NCBI RefSeq assembly: GCF_041080865.1
Contig: NZ_CP160906.1
Location: 1,426,001-1,490,000 of the forward strand
Source of the DNA: Psychromonas sp. MME1
Lineage (GTDB): Bacteria > Pseudomonadota > Gammaproteobacteria > Enterobacterales > Psychromonadaceae
Direction: 5' to 3'
Length of the DNA: 64,000 nt
A program made the position numbers and the translations under genes. The notes below the pieces were generated by a model. That model did no database searches, was not told where the DNA came from, and worked only from the letters and a program-made list of their open reading frames with translations. Shown here in pieces: positions 48,669 to 57,802 of this stretch. The first letter of the stretch is position 1; each line of letters opens with the position of its first letter.

Positions 48669-49220
48669 TTATTGACGCTGCAAACTATTAGAATCAGTAT
48701 GCTCTACAACTTTTCCATAAATATCAACAACCATAGTCTGTTGATAGCAAAGTTTATCTGGATAGAGTCTCATTTGTTGCACATAACTTATTAGTTTTGC
48801 TTTTTCATGCATAAAGGGAGATTGGATCAATTGTTGCTCTTTTTCAGTATCATCTGCTTTTACATCAAAAACAGTCGTGCCGCTTATATCTACTTTTCCA
48901 GCAGCTAATACACAAATGCCGCGCGGTATAACTAAGGAGTGCATAACGTCATTTGTTTGTTGGTTCCACATCCAATAGCCGCTTTCATGATGTATAACTT
49001 TATCATCACCATGACGTTGCACCTTTTGTATATAATGCACCGCACTTAATACTTCTTGCTCCGCATTAGTGACTTCGGAGGCTTCACTAAATGTCATGGT
49101 TTCATAATAATTGTTATTTTCTATACCATCAGGTTCGGGCGCAACATCTTTGCCCGCGTTACCAAACCATGTACCAATCAAGCCAGTTAAAGGGCCGTAA
49201 TTAACGCATTTCTCATTCAT
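48669..49220 (-). CDS. Nitrobindin/FABP-like beta-barrel protein
   Basis: 183 aa from ATG 49220 (a GTG at 49232 is possible). GPLTGLIGTWFGNAGKDVAP near the start is the GxWxGxG-type opening of the THAP4/nitrobindin heme-binding barrel; a His that could be the ligand is in the C-terminal half. Known members bind heme or fatty acid; the heme ligand here is not certain. 71 bp after lapD. Confidence 0.6.
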   Translation of the reverse strand: MNEKCVNYGPLTGLIGTWFGNAGKDVAPEPDGIENNNYYETMTFSEASEVTNAEQEVLSAVHYIQKVQRHGDDKVIHHESGYWMWNQQTNDVMHSLVIPRGICVLAAGKVDISGTTVFDVKADDTEKEQQLIQSPFMHEKAKLISYVQQMRLYPDKLCYQQTMVVDIYGKVVEHTDSNSLQRQ

Positions 49221-49291
49221 ATTAACGATCACTTTCTGATTTTATTTTACATTAACATATCAATTTATTGTTAAGCTACCCCATCCTTCAA

Positions 49292-51226
49292 CTAAAGATT
49301 AGTAATGGCAACGGGCGGATCAATAAAGCCTTGATAAGCTTCTGTGTGCAATGAACGCATTGATTGTAAATGCTGTTCATTTTGAATGCCTGTCATGACC
49401 ACTTTAATATTTAGGCCATGGGCAATGCTAATTAAAGCCTGACAAAGTGATAAATTATATTGTCTATCAACTTCTTCGTTGCTGCCATAGGATGACAAAG
49501 AGAGATCCAATTTAATATAATAGGGTTGAATTTCTCTTAGATAGTCTAATGAATCTAGCTGTCTACCACAATTATCGACACCAAAACGAGCACCTGCATT
49601 ATTGATAATATTACAGAGTTCAAGACAAATCTCTAAATCATTAGTGACCCCCGATTCAGGGAGGTCAAAGTGAAGCATCTGAGTATTCTCAACTGACTGC
49701 AAGTATTCTGTTAACCATGCATGAAACTCTAAATCCACTAAACTTTCTCTACACAAATTGACCGCTATTGGTTCGCTCACCATAGTAAGTAACTGTTTAT
49801 CGGCAATATTCTGTAATAAGCAACGATCTAAACTTGTCCCCAACGAAGAACGTTCGACATAGGGCATAAACTGCCCTGCTGGTACTATTTTGTTGTCTAT
49901 TTGTAAGCGCGAATAGACTTCACGATGCATAACATTACCGCTATCAATGAGGTTAATAGGCTGCCACTGAAGAATAAATTGATTATTACTAATTGCATCA
50001 CTTAAACGGGTACGCCAATCTTCTCGACTTAATCCCTGTTGCGTGTTGACTGAATACCAACTACTTACTTGCTCTGCTTGTAGTGCTTGCTGTAGTGCGT
50101 TGTCCGCTTGCGATAACAACTCCATGCGTGTTACTTCATCGACTCTTTCAGCAATCCCGATAGCAAAGTTACTATTACTTTGACATCCAGCTTTCGTCAT
50201 CTCTTGATTAATCAAACGAATAAGTGATTGTAAATAGGTGGTTAACTGTTCTTTGTCTGCTTTCATCACTACAAATGCAAATTCAGTATTGGATATACGT
50301 GCAATAATTGCATTGTTAGATAAAACGGACTTGAATTGATTAGCTAATACCTTAATGGTCTCATCTCTTACTTTAAAACCATATTTACTATGTATATCTT
50401 CTAACCAATCAAGTTTGGCTAACATTAAACCACCAAATCCAGGTTCATCTAGCCAGCTATTAAGTTGCCCCGTTAAATATAAACGGTTCGGCAGTGTCGA
50501 TACAGGATCGATTAATTTATCATGTTTTAGAGTCTTAACCTGATCGTCAAGGGAGCTAAAAACAAGTTGAAGTTGCCCTGACATAGAGTTAATTGCTGCC
50601 ACGACGTCACTCAATTCACGTGTTTTAGGCAACGGCATATCCTGACTAAAATTACGTTTAGCAATATCAGCCGCATGTGTCGCCACTTCATGTAACGGTC
50701 GTAATATAGATTTAAGACGTAGGCGCATTAAGAAAATGGAGAGTAAAAAAAGTGCTGAAAGTACCATTGCCGTATCATTCATAATTCGCCATAACTCTCG
50801 ATAGCCAATGGCAGGATTAGATTCTATTTTTAGCTTAGCTAATTGTAACCAACCGGAGGTAATAACAACTTCAGATACTTGCGGTTCAAAAAGTTGTAAA
50901 TCAATAAACCACTGTGGCACCTCACGACTGACAATGGGATTTTCCCATACTTGCTCTTTTTGATCGCTTAACCAAATTAAATTTACCTTCTGATAAAAGC
51001 CCCCTTCAAAAATCACATTGATTAACGTATCAACAGTTGCGGTATCACCAACTTCTAAGTGAGGTTTTAACATTAAACTTAAGGATGTCGTTGTATTATT
51101 TAAATCCGACTCCATTTGGTTAGTCATAAAAGCTCTGGTTTCTGTAAATTGAAAATATACTAAACTGCACATTACCAATAAAAACAGTCCAAATAACAAG
51201 GAATTTATCTGGTTAAAAAGGGTCAT
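49292..51226 (-). CDS. lapD: LapD-type c-di-GMP receptor with degenerate GGDEF and EAL
   Basis: 644 aa. TM1 (7-25), periplasmic LapD/MoxY N-terminal domain (about 28-145), TM2 (about 150-168), HAMP (170-225), GGDEF-like domain where the motif reads ARISNTEF, and an EAL-like domain where EAL reads EVY. Both catalytic motifs are lost, as in LapD, a receptor that binds c-di-GMP inside and LapG outside. It starts 7 bp after lapG. Together with lapG and the adhesin exporter the identity is firm. Confidence 0.9.
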   Translation of the reverse strand: MTLFNQINSLLFGLFLLVMCSLVYFQFTETRAFMTNQMESDLNNTTTSLSLMLKPHLEVGDTATVDTLINVIFEGGFYQKVNLIWLSDQKEQVWENPIVSREVPQWFIDLQLFEPQVSEVVITSGWLQLAKLKIESNPAIGYRELWRIMNDTAMVLSALFLLSIFLMRLRLKSILRPLHEVATHAADIAKRNFSQDMPLPKTRELSDVVAAINSMSGQLQLVFSSLDDQVKTLKHDKLIDPVSTLPNRLYLTGQLNSWLDEPGFGGLMLAKLDWLEDIHSKYGFKVRDETIKVLANQFKSVLSNNAIIARISNTEFAFVVMKADKEQLTTYLQSLIRLINQEMTKAGCQSNSNFAIGIAERVDEVTRMELLSQADNALQQALQAEQVSSWYSVNTQQGLSREDWRTRLSDAISNNQFILQWQPINLIDSGNVMHREVYSRLQIDNKIVPAGQFMPYVERSSLGTSLDRCLLQNIADKQLLTMVSEPIAVNLCRESLVDLEFHAWLTEYLQSVENTQMLHFDLPESGVTNDLEICLELCNIINNAGARFGVDNCGRQLDSLDYLREIQPYYIKLDLSLSSYGSNEEVDRQYNLSLCQALISIAHGLNIKVVMTGIQNEQHLQSMRSLHTEAYQGFIDPPVAITNL

Positions 51227-51233
51227 TGATCAA

Positions 51234-51923
51234 TTACTCCAAGTTTAGTTTTGGTTTTCTCATCGTTGAGATTCGCATACGTTGATTCAGATTTGACCAA
51301 CGCTTTAAACGTTCCGATTTTCCAGCAAGCACGCCTTGCCCTTTTTCTTTATTCATCCAAAGTTGCTTACCATTAAAACTATAAACAGGTATTAAGTCCT
51401 GTCTTTGGTTTGCAGGTTTAATTTGTCCAATAAGGTTATCTAAAATCAATGGTATGGCATTAGGTGTTTCATAATACGCAACCACCATATGATACTGGTT
51501 AAGTTTAACCGCTTTTACCATAGTAATACGCATTTTTTCATCGGGGATACCTAACTCGAGCAAGGTAAAATACTTTGCAATGGCAAAATCTTCACAATCG
51601 CCCCCATTAACACCTAAAAATTCAACGGGAGTGGCCCAATAGTTTTTTAGTCCCCACAGCTTAATATCATCAACAAAATGGAGTAGATTAAAAAAATTAT
51701 TAATCTTTTCTAGCTTATCCAATGAGGATAAAGGTAACGCTGTTTCCATTACATTAAACCAAGCTTGGCCACGTAAATAAGCGCGTTCACCATAATTTTG
51801 ATGCAGTGCATTTAAGATTTTTTGTTGCTCTAAATGGTTTAATAAACCAGCACAGGCAATGCTTGAAACTATTAGTAAAAAACTAATTAGATACAAACTA
51901 ATTTGGCTGTGAATATAGCGCAT
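51234..51923 (-). CDS. lapG: LapG-type periplasmic cysteine protease
   Basis: 229 aa, N-terminal membrane/signal segment (8-28). Transglutaminase-like triad Cys110 (NGGDCEDFA), His145 (LNQYHMVVAYY) and Asp162 (PLILDNLIG), with spacings like Pseudomonas LapG. It clips the adhesin near its N-terminus when LapD releases it. Calcium-binding acidic residues lie near DCEDF. 11 bp after the OmpA gene. Confidence 0.92.
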   Translation of the reverse strand: MRYIHSQISLYLISFLLIVSSIACAGLLNHLEQQKILNALHQNYGERAYLRGQAWFNVMETALPLSSLDKLEKINNFFNLLHFVDDIKLWGLKNYWATPVEFLGVNGGDCEDFAIAKYFTLLELGIPDEKMRITMVKAVKLNQYHMVVAYYETPNAIPLILDNLIGQIKPANQRQDLIPVYSFNGKQLWMNKEKGQGVLAGKSERLKRWSNLNQRMRISTMRKPKLNLE

Positions 51924-51934
51924 AAGATAACTAA

Positions 51935-52540
51935 CTATTCGCTAGGTTCATCAACGCTATAAATCGTCCACTTCAAATCATTAACGGAATATTCCCCACT
52001 AATTTCAGCAACGATACGTCGATTTTTAGCATGAATATATTCATCGTCTCCCTCTAGCATCAGTCGTTCAAAACCATAACCTATCGCTGTAATTCTTGTT
52101 ACATCGATAGCAAATTCATTAACCAGTATGTTTTTAATCGCTTCAGCTCGACGTTGTGACAACAGTTGATTATGTGAACGTGTTCCCCTAATGCTGGTAT
52201 GCCCTTCGATAACAAGCGTTGTAGCTGGATAACGCCCCATGAATGTCGCTAAAGATTCTATTTCGCTAAAATACTCTGGTTTAACCTGATAGGAGTCAAT
52301 ATCAAAGTTAACTAATAATTCAAAACGCGCTGTTTCGATATGCAGGGCACTACAACCGTCATTATCTACTAATGCGCCAGCAGGTGAGTCAGGGCATTTA
52401 TCTCGTGCAATAATAACGCCGTCCGCTTCACTATCCGATAAATCAAACACTTGAGGGGTTGGCTCTGGGGTCATATCGATAACTTGTACAGAACAAGCTG
52501 CCGTAAACGTTAGCAAAAATAATGGTATTAAAAATCTCAT
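51935..52540 (-). CDS. OmpA-family lipoprotein in Lap operon
   Basis: 201 aa lipoprotein: lipobox TAAC with Cys16. One thrombospondin type-3 calcium-like repeat (DKCPDSPAGALVDNDGC) and a C-terminal OmpA domain (LVIEGHTSIRGTRSHNQLLS, RRAEAIKNIL) that binds peptidoglycan. It overlaps tolC by 4 bp. It may anchor the secretion channel or adhesin to the wall. Confidence 0.85.
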   Translation of the reverse strand: MRFLIPLFLLTFTAACSVQVIDMTPEPTPQVFDLSDSEADGVIIARDKCPDSPAGALVDNDGCSALHIETARFELLVNFDIDSYQVKPEYFSEIESLATFMGRYPATTLVIEGHTSIRGTRSHNQLLSQRRAEAIKNILVNEFAIDVTRITAIGYGFERLMLEGDDEYIHAKNRRIVAEISGEYSVNDLKWTIYSVDEPSE

Positions 52541-53931
52541 TGTTCCACTCCTCCAGCAAATTGCGTTTCACCCTGCCATGATGCGGGACGCGTAACGCGA
52601 AATGATTTAACAAGTTTCCCCATAGCATGTAAAATTCTATATTGTGCTGTAATTTCACTCATTTCCGCATCAAGGTAATCTCGGCGAGATTGGTATAGTT
52701 CATTCTCTGTATCTAATAAATCCAGCAAACTTCTCTGCCCAACTTTAAACTGCTCTTTGTAATCAGACTGCGTATCCTTTGAGGCAATGACATGCATTTT
52801 TATATATTTTTTCTGTAAATTTAGTTGTTCAAACGCATTCCAAGAAAGAATAAAACCTTCCGTGACTTGTCGATGAACATTACGATTGAGCTCTTCTGCT
52901 TCATTGGTTTTATAGGCGGTTTCTTTTGCGTAGGCTTTGTCTTTGCCTCCTGCAAAAATATTATAGGAAAAACGTACCATCGCTTGAACGTTATTATTCT
53001 CACTACCAACATTGTCATTGAGTCCCCAACCATCTTCACCATTAACATTGTCACTATGCGTTGCGCTAAGCTCTAAGGTTATACGTGGAAAATAGTTAGC
53101 TTTCGATGATTCATGTTGTGCCCTAGCTGAGCTAATATCATTAGCAGCAGCCTTAATAACTGGGTTATTGCTTAAAGCACTTTGCAATCCAACTTCTTGG
53201 TCTGCAGGTAGTAGTGAGGCATCAGGATAAGGAATAACTAAATTCTCAGGGCGTTGATTAATAACACGGTAAAAAGTAACTTTGCTATCAATGTAATTAT
53301 TTTTTGCCGCAATCAGGTTGGAGTGAGCCTTAGCTAAACGGCCATTAATTTGTGATAAATCTGCGCTACTACTAAAACCAGAATCAGTGCGTTGTTTAAT
53401 TTGCTCATATATTTCTTCATGTGATTGTAAATTTTTTTCTGATAAAACGACTAGTTTCTCTGCCTTAATTAAATCAACATAAACTTTGCTAATTTGTAAT
53501 GCGAGATCCTCAGCAAGTGCGTATAGGCGCCATTGTTCTGCACTGGTTGCATAGCTTGTACGTTTCACTTCGTTCTCAGTGAGAAAACCATTAAAAATAT
53601 TTTGAGAAAGGCTAATACCAATTTCGCTGCGCATTAAATCTTCATGATCATCGCCATCATCACTCCGGCGTGTGCTTGGGCTATCTGTATACTCATAACC
53701 ATAGCCACCATTTAAATCAATACTTGGTAAATACCCCGACTGGGATTGTTCAACTTGTTTCTCCTTCGCTTTAAAACGCGTATAAGCTGCTCGGATCTCC
53801 GGATTGCTATCAAATGCATAGGCAACGGCTTGCTCTAAGGATTGAGCGTTAGCGATAGTCGGTAGCAACAGCGAAGCAACCAATAAGCCGGATATGTTTT
53901 TTTTAAAATAGACAAAATGATTACGTTTCAT
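52537..53931 (-). CDS. lapE: TolC-like outer membrane channel of adhesin exporter
   Basis: 464 aa. Signal peptide (ending ATIANAQS), then two outer membrane efflux protein repeats; SLEQAVAYAFDSNPEIRAAY and KVGQRSLLDLLDTENELYQS are typical TolC motifs. Outer membrane part of the type I system with LapB and LapC. 32 bp after lapC. Confidence 0.9.
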   Translation of the reverse strand: MKRNHFVYFKKNISGLLVASLLLPTIANAQSLEQAVAYAFDSNPEIRAAYTRFKAKEKQVEQSQSGYLPSIDLNGGYGYEYTDSPSTRRSDDGDDHEDLMRSEIGISLSQNIFNGFLTENEVKRTSYATSAEQWRLYALAEDLALQISKVYVDLIKAEKLVVLSEKNLQSHEEIYEQIKQRTDSGFSSSADLSQINGRLAKAHSNLIAAKNNYIDSKVTFYRVINQRPENLVIPYPDASLLPADQEVGLQSALSNNPVIKAAANDISSARAQHESSKANYFPRITLELSATHSDNVNGEDGWGLNDNVGSENNNVQAMVRFSYNIFAGGKDKAYAKETAYKTNEAEELNRNVHRQVTEGFILSWNAFEQLNLQKKYIKMHVIASKDTQSDYKEQFKVGQRSLLDLLDTENELYQSRRDYLDAEMSEITAQYRILHAMGKLVKSFRVTRPASWQGETQFAGGVEQ

Positions 53932-53963
53932 GTTAACTCCATTTAATGTACTAGCTATTACGA

Positions 53964-55337
53964 CTAGTATTCCCTAAGAGCCATCTCTTGTGCTCTTAAT
54001 ATTGGGTTTAATATATATTCTAAAACTGTTCTTTTACTAATAATGACATCAACACTGGTCATCATCCCAGGTATAATCGGCATCTCGTTATTATCTTTAC
54101 CATATACACTCGATTCCGTCGTTCTTACCCTGATGATGTAATAGCTATTGCCCTCTTCATCTTGTGTCGTATCCGCACTAATATGCTCAACAATACCGTC
54201 TAATCCACCATAACGAGTAAAATCATAGGCCGTTATTTTTACACGGGCAGGTAACCCAACATGAATAAATCCAATATCTTTAGGTGATATTTTAGCCTCG
54301 ACTAATAACTTGTCCTGCGTCGGTACAATCTCTAATAACTTTTGACCCGGTTGTACCACACCACCTAATGTAGTGATATAAATTGTTTTTATTGTGCCCA
54401 CAACGGGGGATATTATCAGAGCCTTGTTTACTTTATCTTGAACTCCCACCTGTGCTTCGGTAATTCTTGAAAATTTAGTTTGTAATTCGTTAAGCTGTTT
54501 GCGCACATCAGTGCGATATGCGAGTACGGCTTCACGGCGTTTTAACACGGCTTCTTCGAGAGCCGATTCAAGCTTTGGTTTTAATAGACGTAGAGCCGAT
54601 AATTCACCAGCAATATCATTTACATTTCGTTCAAGTTTAAGCAATTCTATTTCTGGCACGATATTTTTTTCTGCCAGAGGACGCGTTAATTTCAACTCTC
54701 GGTTAGCGATATTTAAACTTGTTTTTAATGTCGATATTTTAGAGTCTAACTCTTTAATTTCCTGCTGACGTTGAGTAATTTGTTGTGCCTGTATCGCCAC
54801 TTGGTTACTCAGGTTACTGAGGCGGGTAGTATACTCATGTTGTTGACGGGAAACCAATTTACTTGAAGTTGCTATCAGATCGTCAGGAAAGACTAAGTTA
54901 TCCGTGGTAATTTTAATTTGTAGCTTCCACTCTTTTACATCAGCAACTAATATGCTGCTCAATTCTGAGCGTAAACGAATAATATCCGCTCTTAATGCAT
55001 CAACCTCTTTATTTTGTTGCGCCATATCCGAGCGAAAACGAGTATCGTCGATACGCGCTAAACTCTGCCCCTTACTAACTGACATCCCTTCTTTAACGTA
55101 TAGCTCTTGTAAGATACCACCATCAAGACTTTGTATAACCTGAATTTGAGATGATGGGATAATTTTCCCCTGCCCTCTTGTTATACGATCCAATTTTGCA
55201 AAATATGCCCAAACAAAAAAACAACAAAAAAGTGCTGCCAACGACCAAATGGTTAAGCGATGAATACTGGGTGCTTGAATTAATATTGCGCCGTATACAT
55301 CATCGGCCATCTCTAAGTCTTGTTTAGATATTTTCAT
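53964..55337 (-). CDS. lapC: HlyD/LapC-type membrane fusion protein
   Basis: 457 aa. One membrane segment (29-49), lipoyl-like beta domain (SLDGGILQELYVKEGMSVSK), long coiled-coil hairpin (about 100-300) and C-terminal beta barrel (GLPARVKITAYDFTRYGGLD). Bridges LapB to LapE. Overlaps lapB by 14 bp. Confidence 0.9.
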   Translation of the reverse strand: MKISKQDLEMADDVYGAILIQAPSIHRLTIWSLAALFCCFFVWAYFAKLDRITRGQGKIIPSSQIQVIQSLDGGILQELYVKEGMSVSKGQSLARIDDTRFRSDMAQQNKEVDALRADIIRLRSELSSILVADVKEWKLQIKITTDNLVFPDDLIATSSKLVSRQQHEYTTRLSNLSNQVAIQAQQITQRQQEIKELDSKISTLKTSLNIANRELKLTRPLAEKNIVPEIELLKLERNVNDIAGELSALRLLKPKLESALEEAVLKRREAVLAYRTDVRKQLNELQTKFSRITEAQVGVQDKVNKALIISPVVGTIKTIYITTLGGVVQPGQKLLEIVPTQDKLLVEAKISPKDIGFIHVGLPARVKITAYDFTRYGGLDGIVEHISADTTQDEEGNSYYIIRVRTTESSVYGKDNNEMPIIPGMMTSVDVIISKRTVLEYILNPILRAQEMALREY

Positions 55338-57504
55338 TGTCTGCTCCTGTACCTAGCAAACCTTTTTTTAATTCTTGTATAATTATATCTTTAGCTCTAT
55401 CGGCGATAATTTTTCCATTATGTAAAACAATAATTCTATCAACTAACTGCAATAGGTGCATTTTATGGGTAATGAGAAGTAACGTCCTATTTTCAGCGGT
55501 TTGTTGCATTGATTTGATAAAAAGCTTTTCTGCACGCGCATCCAAACTGGCGGTAGGTTCATCAAGTAATAAAATTTGTGGATCATGTAAAATAGCACGT
55601 GCAAGTGCGACAGCTTGCCGTTGTCCACGTGATAAAGATTTACCGCCTTCTCCGACTTGTAGATCTAATCCCTCTGATTCCAAATCAGTAAATAAATTCA
55701 CCCCAGATAATTGCACGGCACGAATCAATTGATACTCAGTAATTTGCCGAGTACCAAATAAAATATTATCTTTAATTGAGCCATGGAAAAGTACAATATC
55801 TTGCGGAAGATAACCAAAATTTCGACGCAAATCACTCGCATGAATCTGACCTTGGTGTAAGCCATCATAGCGAATACTACCCTGCGTTGGTTGATATAAA
55901 CCGAGTAGCACTTTCGCTAAACTCGATTTACCTGAGCCATTACGACCTATGATCGCTATTTTTTCATGTGGTTTAATGGTTATTGATAGCGGGTACAGTG
56001 CGGGTTTTGTCACGTCAGGATAATTAAAGCTAACATGATCAAGGGTAATATGCCCCTCTAATTTACTACGGCTGATGAGGTGCCCTTTATTTTCAAATTC
56101 GCCCTCTTGTTTCATAATGCCATCAAGTTGTCGTAATGAACTCATTGTCTGGTTATAACGCATCATCAAAGAAGCAATCTTAGCCATTGGGCCAATCGCT
56201 CTGCTAGAAAGCATTACCGCTGCAATAATTCCGCCCATGGAAATTAAACCATCGGAAACACGATAAACCCCTAAAACTATCACGCCCACGGTTGCAAACT
56301 GGACAATAAAACTTGACACATTAGCAACAGAATTAGTTAACATTTTACTTTTTAATTGCCAATTTGATGTGTGTCCCAACATTTGTTGCCAGGCATTTTG
56401 GACAATTCCTTCAGCACCATTGGCTTTAATCGACTCAAGTGTCGAGAGAGTTTCAATTAAATGACCATGTCGCAATCCTGAAAACTTATTGGTTTCTTCA
56501 ATCGCTACACGTAATTTAGGTTGCACCATGAAGCTATAGGCGAGAATTAACAGCGTAGCGATAACTGCAAAAATAACTAAGTCTCCAGCAACGATGTATA
56601 TGATAAACATAAATAATAGAGAAAAAGGTAAATCAACCAGAGCGGTAATTGTTGCTGAAGATAAAAATTCACGAACACTGTCAAACTCACCAAGCTGCTT
56701 CGCCATTCCCCCGACACTCGGTGCTCGCTTTTCTAATGGAATGCCAACCGCTTTAGCGAACAGTTGCGATGAGATTTTCACGTCCATTTTTTTGCCAGCA
56801 ATATCAATTAAATAACTACGTAATTGCTTTAATATTAAATCAAATATATAGGCTACACCACCTCCTATAGCTAGTACCCAGAGGGTCTCAAAGGCTAAAT
56901 TTGGTACAACTTTGTCGTAAATATTCATGACAAATAATGGGGAGATTAAAGCAAATATATTAACTAAAATGGAAGCAATAATAACATCACGGTAAATAGG
57001 TAATGATTGTCGTATATTTTGCCACAGCCAATGCTGCTCAGTATCATTGATATGTACGTCAAAATCGCGATCACCGTGGTACTTTTGTTTAACTAAAAAT
57101 AAATATCCAACATAAACTGACTCAAGCTCTTCGATGCTTAATTGCGCCTCTCCTCCACTTTCAGATAAAGTGACAATTGCTTTGTTATTTTTTATATCAA
57201 GCGATTGCAAAATGCAGGCTTTTTGATCTTTAAGTAACAATATGCAAGGTAGAAACATCGCCGCAATGTCATTTAATCCTTTACGGCTTAATTTGCTGCT
57301 TAATCCCGCACGTGCAGCTGCCTGTGGAAAAAGTTCCGCTGATAATTTACTACTATTAAGAGGTAAACCAGCAGATAAAGCTTCTGCAGAACAAGGGTTA
57401 CCAAAAAATTCGCTAAGAATAACTAGAGAATCAAGCAGTGGATCCGCGCCACCGCCTTGATTTCTATCGATATTCCATTGTGCCTTTGAAGTTGTCGATT
57501 CCAT
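55324..57504 (-). CDS. lapB: LapB-type type I secretion ABC transporter
   Basis: 726 aa. N-terminal C39-peptidase-like domain without the catalytic Cys (about 20-140), six membrane segments (about 170-440), ABC domain with Walker A IGRNGSGKSS, signature LSRGQRQ and Walker B ILLLDEP. Exports the giant adhesin in one step. First gene of the operon that runs to 48358. The adhesin gene ends 299 bp upstream. Confidence 0.92.
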   Translation of the reverse strand: MESTTSKAQWNIDRNQGGGADPLLDSLVILSEFFGNPCSAEALSAGLPLNSSKLSAELFPQAAARAGLSSKLSRKGLNDIAAMFLPCILLLKDQKACILQSLDIKNNKAIVTLSESGGEAQLSIEELESVYVGYLFLVKQKYHGDRDFDVHINDTEQHWLWQNIRQSLPIYRDVIIASILVNIFALISPLFVMNIYDKVVPNLAFETLWVLAIGGGVAYIFDLILKQLRSYLIDIAGKKMDVKISSQLFAKAVGIPLEKRAPSVGGMAKQLGEFDSVREFLSSATITALVDLPFSLLFMFIIYIVAGDLVIFAVIATLLILAYSFMVQPKLRVAIEETNKFSGLRHGHLIETLSTLESIKANGAEGIVQNAWQQMLGHTSNWQLKSKMLTNSVANVSSFIVQFATVGVIVLGVYRVSDGLISMGGIIAAVMLSSRAIGPMAKIASLMMRYNQTMSSLRQLDGIMKQEGEFENKGHLISRSKLEGHITLDHVSFNYPDVTKPALYPLSITIKPHEKIAIIGRNGSGKSSLAKVLLGLYQPTQGSIRYDGLHQGQIHASDLRRNFGYLPQDIVLFHGSIKDNILFGTRQITEYQLIRAVQLSGVNLFTDLESEGLDLQVGEGGKSLSRGQRQAVALARAILHDPQILLLDEPTASLDARAEKLFIKSMQQTAENRTLLLITHKMHLLQLVDRIIVLHNGKIIADRAKDIIIQELKKGLLGTGADNENI

Positions 57505-57536
57505 TCAATAACATACTCATAAATTAAAAATAAACA

Positions 57537-57578
57537 TATAGCCATGCTACTCAAGATGCAAAGTTAGCAAGAAAAAGC
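57537..57578 (+). repeat. Dispersed 40-bp repeat
   Basis: TATAGCCATGCTACTCAAGA then TGCAAAGTTAGCAAGAAAAA; third clear copy of the repeat at 47463. Confidence 0.7.
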
Positions 57579-57657
57579 ATATTGCAGTAACATCGGTCTA
57601 GATACAAAAAGTTTGTTATAGAGCAAAAGCAAGCCGAACAGATACTTTTGCACATTT

Positions 57658-57796
57658 ATACCAATCGGAATAAATAGCTGATCTATTTTACTGGTTAAAA
57701 TAACTTACTTTTTTGTTGTAAGTTTCGCAAAGGGAACAACCATTTGCGTCAACTTACGCCTCAAATTAAGCCATTTTTCCTGCGCAAAATTTAGAT
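57658..57796. repeat. MITE-like element, copy 3, right end lost
   Basis: Begins ATACCAATCGGA and follows copy 2 almost base for base to TTTAGATCAC, then stops 7 bp before the adhesin stop codon; the terminal ATTGGTAT is absent. The element lies in the spacer between adhesin and lapB. Confidence 0.85.
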
Positions 57797-57802
57797 CACT
57801 AA

